A stretch of DNA of 42,492 bases from a virus. Both the position numbers and the translations under genes were made by a program. Positions 40,679-42,492 of the stretch are shown one piece after another. Where the stretch lies: IMG/VR virus record IMGVR_UViG_3300021142_000066, positions 1-42,492 of that record; one strand, 5' to 3'. The notes beneath the pieces were generated by a model. It did not search any database. It worked only from the letters and a program-made list of their open reading frames with translations, and had not been told where the DNA came from. The first letter of the stretch is position 1; every line of letters starts with the position of its first letter.

Positions 40679-41161
40679 CTATTGCTGAATTTGAACCGGC
40701 TTGCGAAGTATCATCGAGCCTTTTATTTGCGTCGAACCACTCGCGGATGATGCAACTTTTATTCTTGCGTATGCATCACCATAATCAATTACCTGCCATC
40801 CAACGGAACCTGTGCCTGATATTGAATATACTGTATCTTTTAATGTAAACCAGTTAACGCCATCGGTACTGTGCTGCAGGGTTGCAGTTAATGTAGTAGT
40901 ACCGCTAATGTTAGTTGCTACAAGGTTCCATGAAGCAGTTTTAAAATAACCTGCAGAAATATTTACACCTGGCACTGTTGTGTCTACCAAATAATGCGTA
41001 CTTCCGCTGTTGCCTACAGTATCAAGAAGGTTACCATACGTAGCTGATACAAGGTTTGCTGTTACTCCGTAATTGTTTCTCAGGTATGTAACCTGCGCTT
41101 TTGGCTTTTCCACAAAAAATAAGGTTGTGGCCACCAGTAGAAATAATACTATCTTTTTCAC
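40679..41161 (-). CDS. Secreted Ig-like protein in the head module
   Basis: A 160-residue protein with an N-terminal signal peptide (MKKIVLFLLVATTLFF, Ala-x-Ala-type site near PKAQ) followed by a beta-sandwich sequence (WNLVATNISGTTTLTATLQH, then GWQVIDYGDAYARIKVASS). It sits between the capsid and connector genes, where decoration proteins are often found. The signal peptide is hard to reconcile with cytoplasmic head assembly, so it may be exported and act at the cell surface, or bind particles after lysis. Confidence 0.68.
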   Translation of the reverse strand: MKKIVLFLLVATTLFFVEKPKAQVTYLRNNYGVTANLVSATYGNLLDTVGNSGSTHYLVDTTVPGVNISAGYFKTASWNLVATNISGTTTLTATLQHSTDGVNWFTLKDTVYSISGTGSVGWQVIDYGDAYARIKVASSASGSTQIKGSMILRKPVQIQQ

Positions 41162-41229
41162 TTATTAAAAAATTAAAAGTTTGTTAAATCTTGTTTACTT
41201 TTTGTTTATGGTTGATGCAGAAGTTGCTA

Positions 41230-42492
41230 CTACGGTGTTGGGTCGCTAAGTGCTGCGATAATATTTGCGAACGTATCGTAAATAAAGCAACCTGTATGGT
41301 TTTCGCTGAAAATTTGGTGAACCCTAAACTCTCCAATTACTGTTACTAAGTTTTTGGTAAAGTCATCATTTTCCCATCCGTATGTAATACTAAATGACTG
41401 GTACATAAGCAATGTGTAGTAATCCAACATGGCGACAAGAACATACCCAACTGGTATATTGTTGTCTTCCATTATTGTAGTACCTGTTGCTGGCGGAATA
41501 AAAATCTGGCCTTGGTTTTGAGCTTTTGTCATAAGCATATTGCCATAGTCAATAGGACTTATGAATGTTGTAATTGCGCCCTTATTAAAGTTTGCATGTT
41601 TCAACTGCTGGCGACATGCTAATATAGCATCCCAGTTATTTGCATTTGTTGTATGAAGTCCAAGAGCTGCGCCAGAAAAAGGAACTGAAAGGTAAGGAAT
41701 ACCAGCCGGTGTATTTGCATCTGCCGGAGCACCTGTTGCAAGGCATGTTGTAGTAGCTTTGATATTAACCTGATATATCAGTTCGTCTTCAACCCAAGAG
41801 GAAAATCCGTCAATATCCTTCAAGAGTTCCATTGCTATCTTTTCAGAAGCTGCAATCTTTTTAGGATTTGAAATTTGCGTATCAAGTGTAAAACTAACAC
41901 CTGGCTTTAAAACACCAGGAGCAAGCCATGCAGCACCTCCACTTCCACCTGGAACCTTTTTGTTAATCCATACCATTGCAGCAGAGCTGGTAGAACCCTT
42001 TTTAAGGTAATCCCAGAATGTTGGCTGCACCCTGATTATATCAACAATACCTGGCATGTACTCAACTTTTGGCAAGTATGCACTACCGCCATAAGTATTT
42101 GCAGGTGTCATTGGGCTGTTTGCTGCGCGGAATTGCATACCAGTAAACCTTAAATCAAGTTCAAGAGCAGGCATATCCTTACTACGCTTTTCAACAACTC
42201 TTCCAATCTGGTCAATGTTCTTAACGCCAGGAGAAAATTCTTTTTCATGCCACCTTTTAATTTGAGCGCGAATGCTCATATCTTCAGGCTGCTCTTTAAA
42301 CGACGCCTGCAAACGAGCAAGTTCAAGGCCTTGACGTGTCAAAATAGCCATTACGCCTGTTTTGTCGTCAGCCATAGCGCGAAGTTGTTCAATAGGAAGG
42401 CCGGCAAGCTCTTTTTTAAAGGAAGCTTCAATATCAGTTAACTCTTGCTTTGTTGCTCGCGTGGAAAGCTGAGTTGTGATATTTGTTTTTAT
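41230..42492 (-). CDS. Major capsid protein, main part (HK97 fold; continues at 1-283)
   Basis: The frame is open to the window end and continues through the repeated join into 1-283; together 474 residues. Recognisable HK97-type features: a helical N-terminal delta region, PGIVDIIRVQPTFWDYLKKG (start of the mature shell protein region), MVWINKKVPGGSGGAAWLAPG, ISNPKKIAASEKIAMELLKD (P-domain spine), and a C-terminal YDTFANIIAAL. An apparent start at the ATG at 42375 is an artefact of the window edge. It is downstream of protease and portal, as expected. Confidence 0.88.
   Translation of the reverse strand: MKTNITTQLSTRATKQELTDIEASFKKELAGLPIEQLRAMADDKTGVMAILTRQGLELARLQASFKEQPEDMSIRAQIKRWHEKEFSPGVKNIDQIGRVVEKRSKDMPALELDLRFTGMQFRAANSPMTPANTYGGSAYLPKVEYMPGIVDIIRVQPTFWDYLKKGSTSSAAMVWINKKVPGGSGGAAWLAPGVLKPGVSFTLDTQISNPKKIAASEKIAMELLKDIDGFSSWVEDELIYQVNIKATTTCLATGAPADANTPAGIPYLSVPFSGAALGLHTTNANNWDAILACRQQLKHANFNKGAITTFISPIDYGNMLMTKAQNQGQIFIPPATGTTIMEDNNIPVGYVLVAMLDYYTLLMYQSFSITYGWENDDFTKNLVTVIGEFRVHQIFSENHTGCFIYDTFANIIAALSDPTP
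42372..42492. repeat. Terminal direct repeat, copy 2
   Basis: Identical to positions 1-121. See copy 1: the overlap shows that the contig is circular or terminally redundant. Confidence 0.95.

Noticed and set aside
1-42492. Complete tRNA genes
   Set aside because: Only half-tRNA structures were found; none has an anticodon arm.
1-42492. CRISPR array, insertion sequence, integrase or reverse transcriptase cassette
   Set aside because: No regularly spaced repeats of array type, no transposase or recombinase motifs and no reverse transcriptase motif were seen.

Overview
This window is a complete, circularly permuted genome of a tailed phage of about 42.4 kb. The first 121 bases are repeated exactly as the last 121, so the contig closes on itself, and the major capsid protein gene runs across the join. 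All confidently called genes lie on the minus strand. The host is probably a Bacteroidota bacterium. Reasons: genes start without Shine-Dalgarno sequences, several intergenic regions carry TAnnTTTG-type -7 boxes, the primase-helicase is of the BT4734/VirE type common there, and two particle-module proteins carry Sec signal peptides. A lipoprotein spanin indicates a Gram-negative host. A 1034-residue tape measure, with no sheath or contractile baseplate genes recognised, suggests siphovirus morphology. No integrase was recognised.

Layout, in the leftward direction of transcription. The early/replication module runs from 21.76 to 7.70 kb: single-strand annealing protein candidate, PD-(D/E)XK exonuclease, DNA methyltransferase, KTSC protein with an SSB-like tail, DUF4406-type protein, superfamily 2 helicase, AEP-like primase-helicase, DnaQ-like exonuclease, and many small proteins. 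Several of the small ones are stand-alone pieces or decayed copies of larger replication proteins. A 620-bp gene-free region (7.08-7.70 kb), built as a large diverged inverted duplication around an A+T-rich core, is the best candidate for the replication origin. The late module starts at 7.07 kb: hypothetical protein, VRR-NUC nuclease, small terminase. It passes an accessory interval with a Tad2-like anti-Thoeris protein and an exact parS site, then continues with large terminase, portal, protease and capsid (across the join), then connector, tail tube, tape measure, tail tip, collar fibre, fibre, SGNH esterase and leucine-rich protein. It ends with a lysis cassette (two small membrane proteins, u-spanin, GH108-like endolysin) and a terminator at 22.0 kb.

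The most unusual signals lie outside ordinary gene content. There are three tRNA-like minihelices (acceptor stem plus T arm only) in early-operon gaps. The octamer TCCACAAA is dispersed 29 times over both strands. GATC is almost absent (3 sites). A perfect 16-bp parS occurs without any parAB genes, together with a family of half-parS-like motifs in intergenic regions, one pair overlapping a promoter. There is also a P-loop-less paralogue of the phage's own helicase domain. Composition shows a GC-richer island (about 23.76-26.9 kb) that ends inside the fibre gene and lacks the octamer. Functions are inferred from motifs read by eye; no database search was run.
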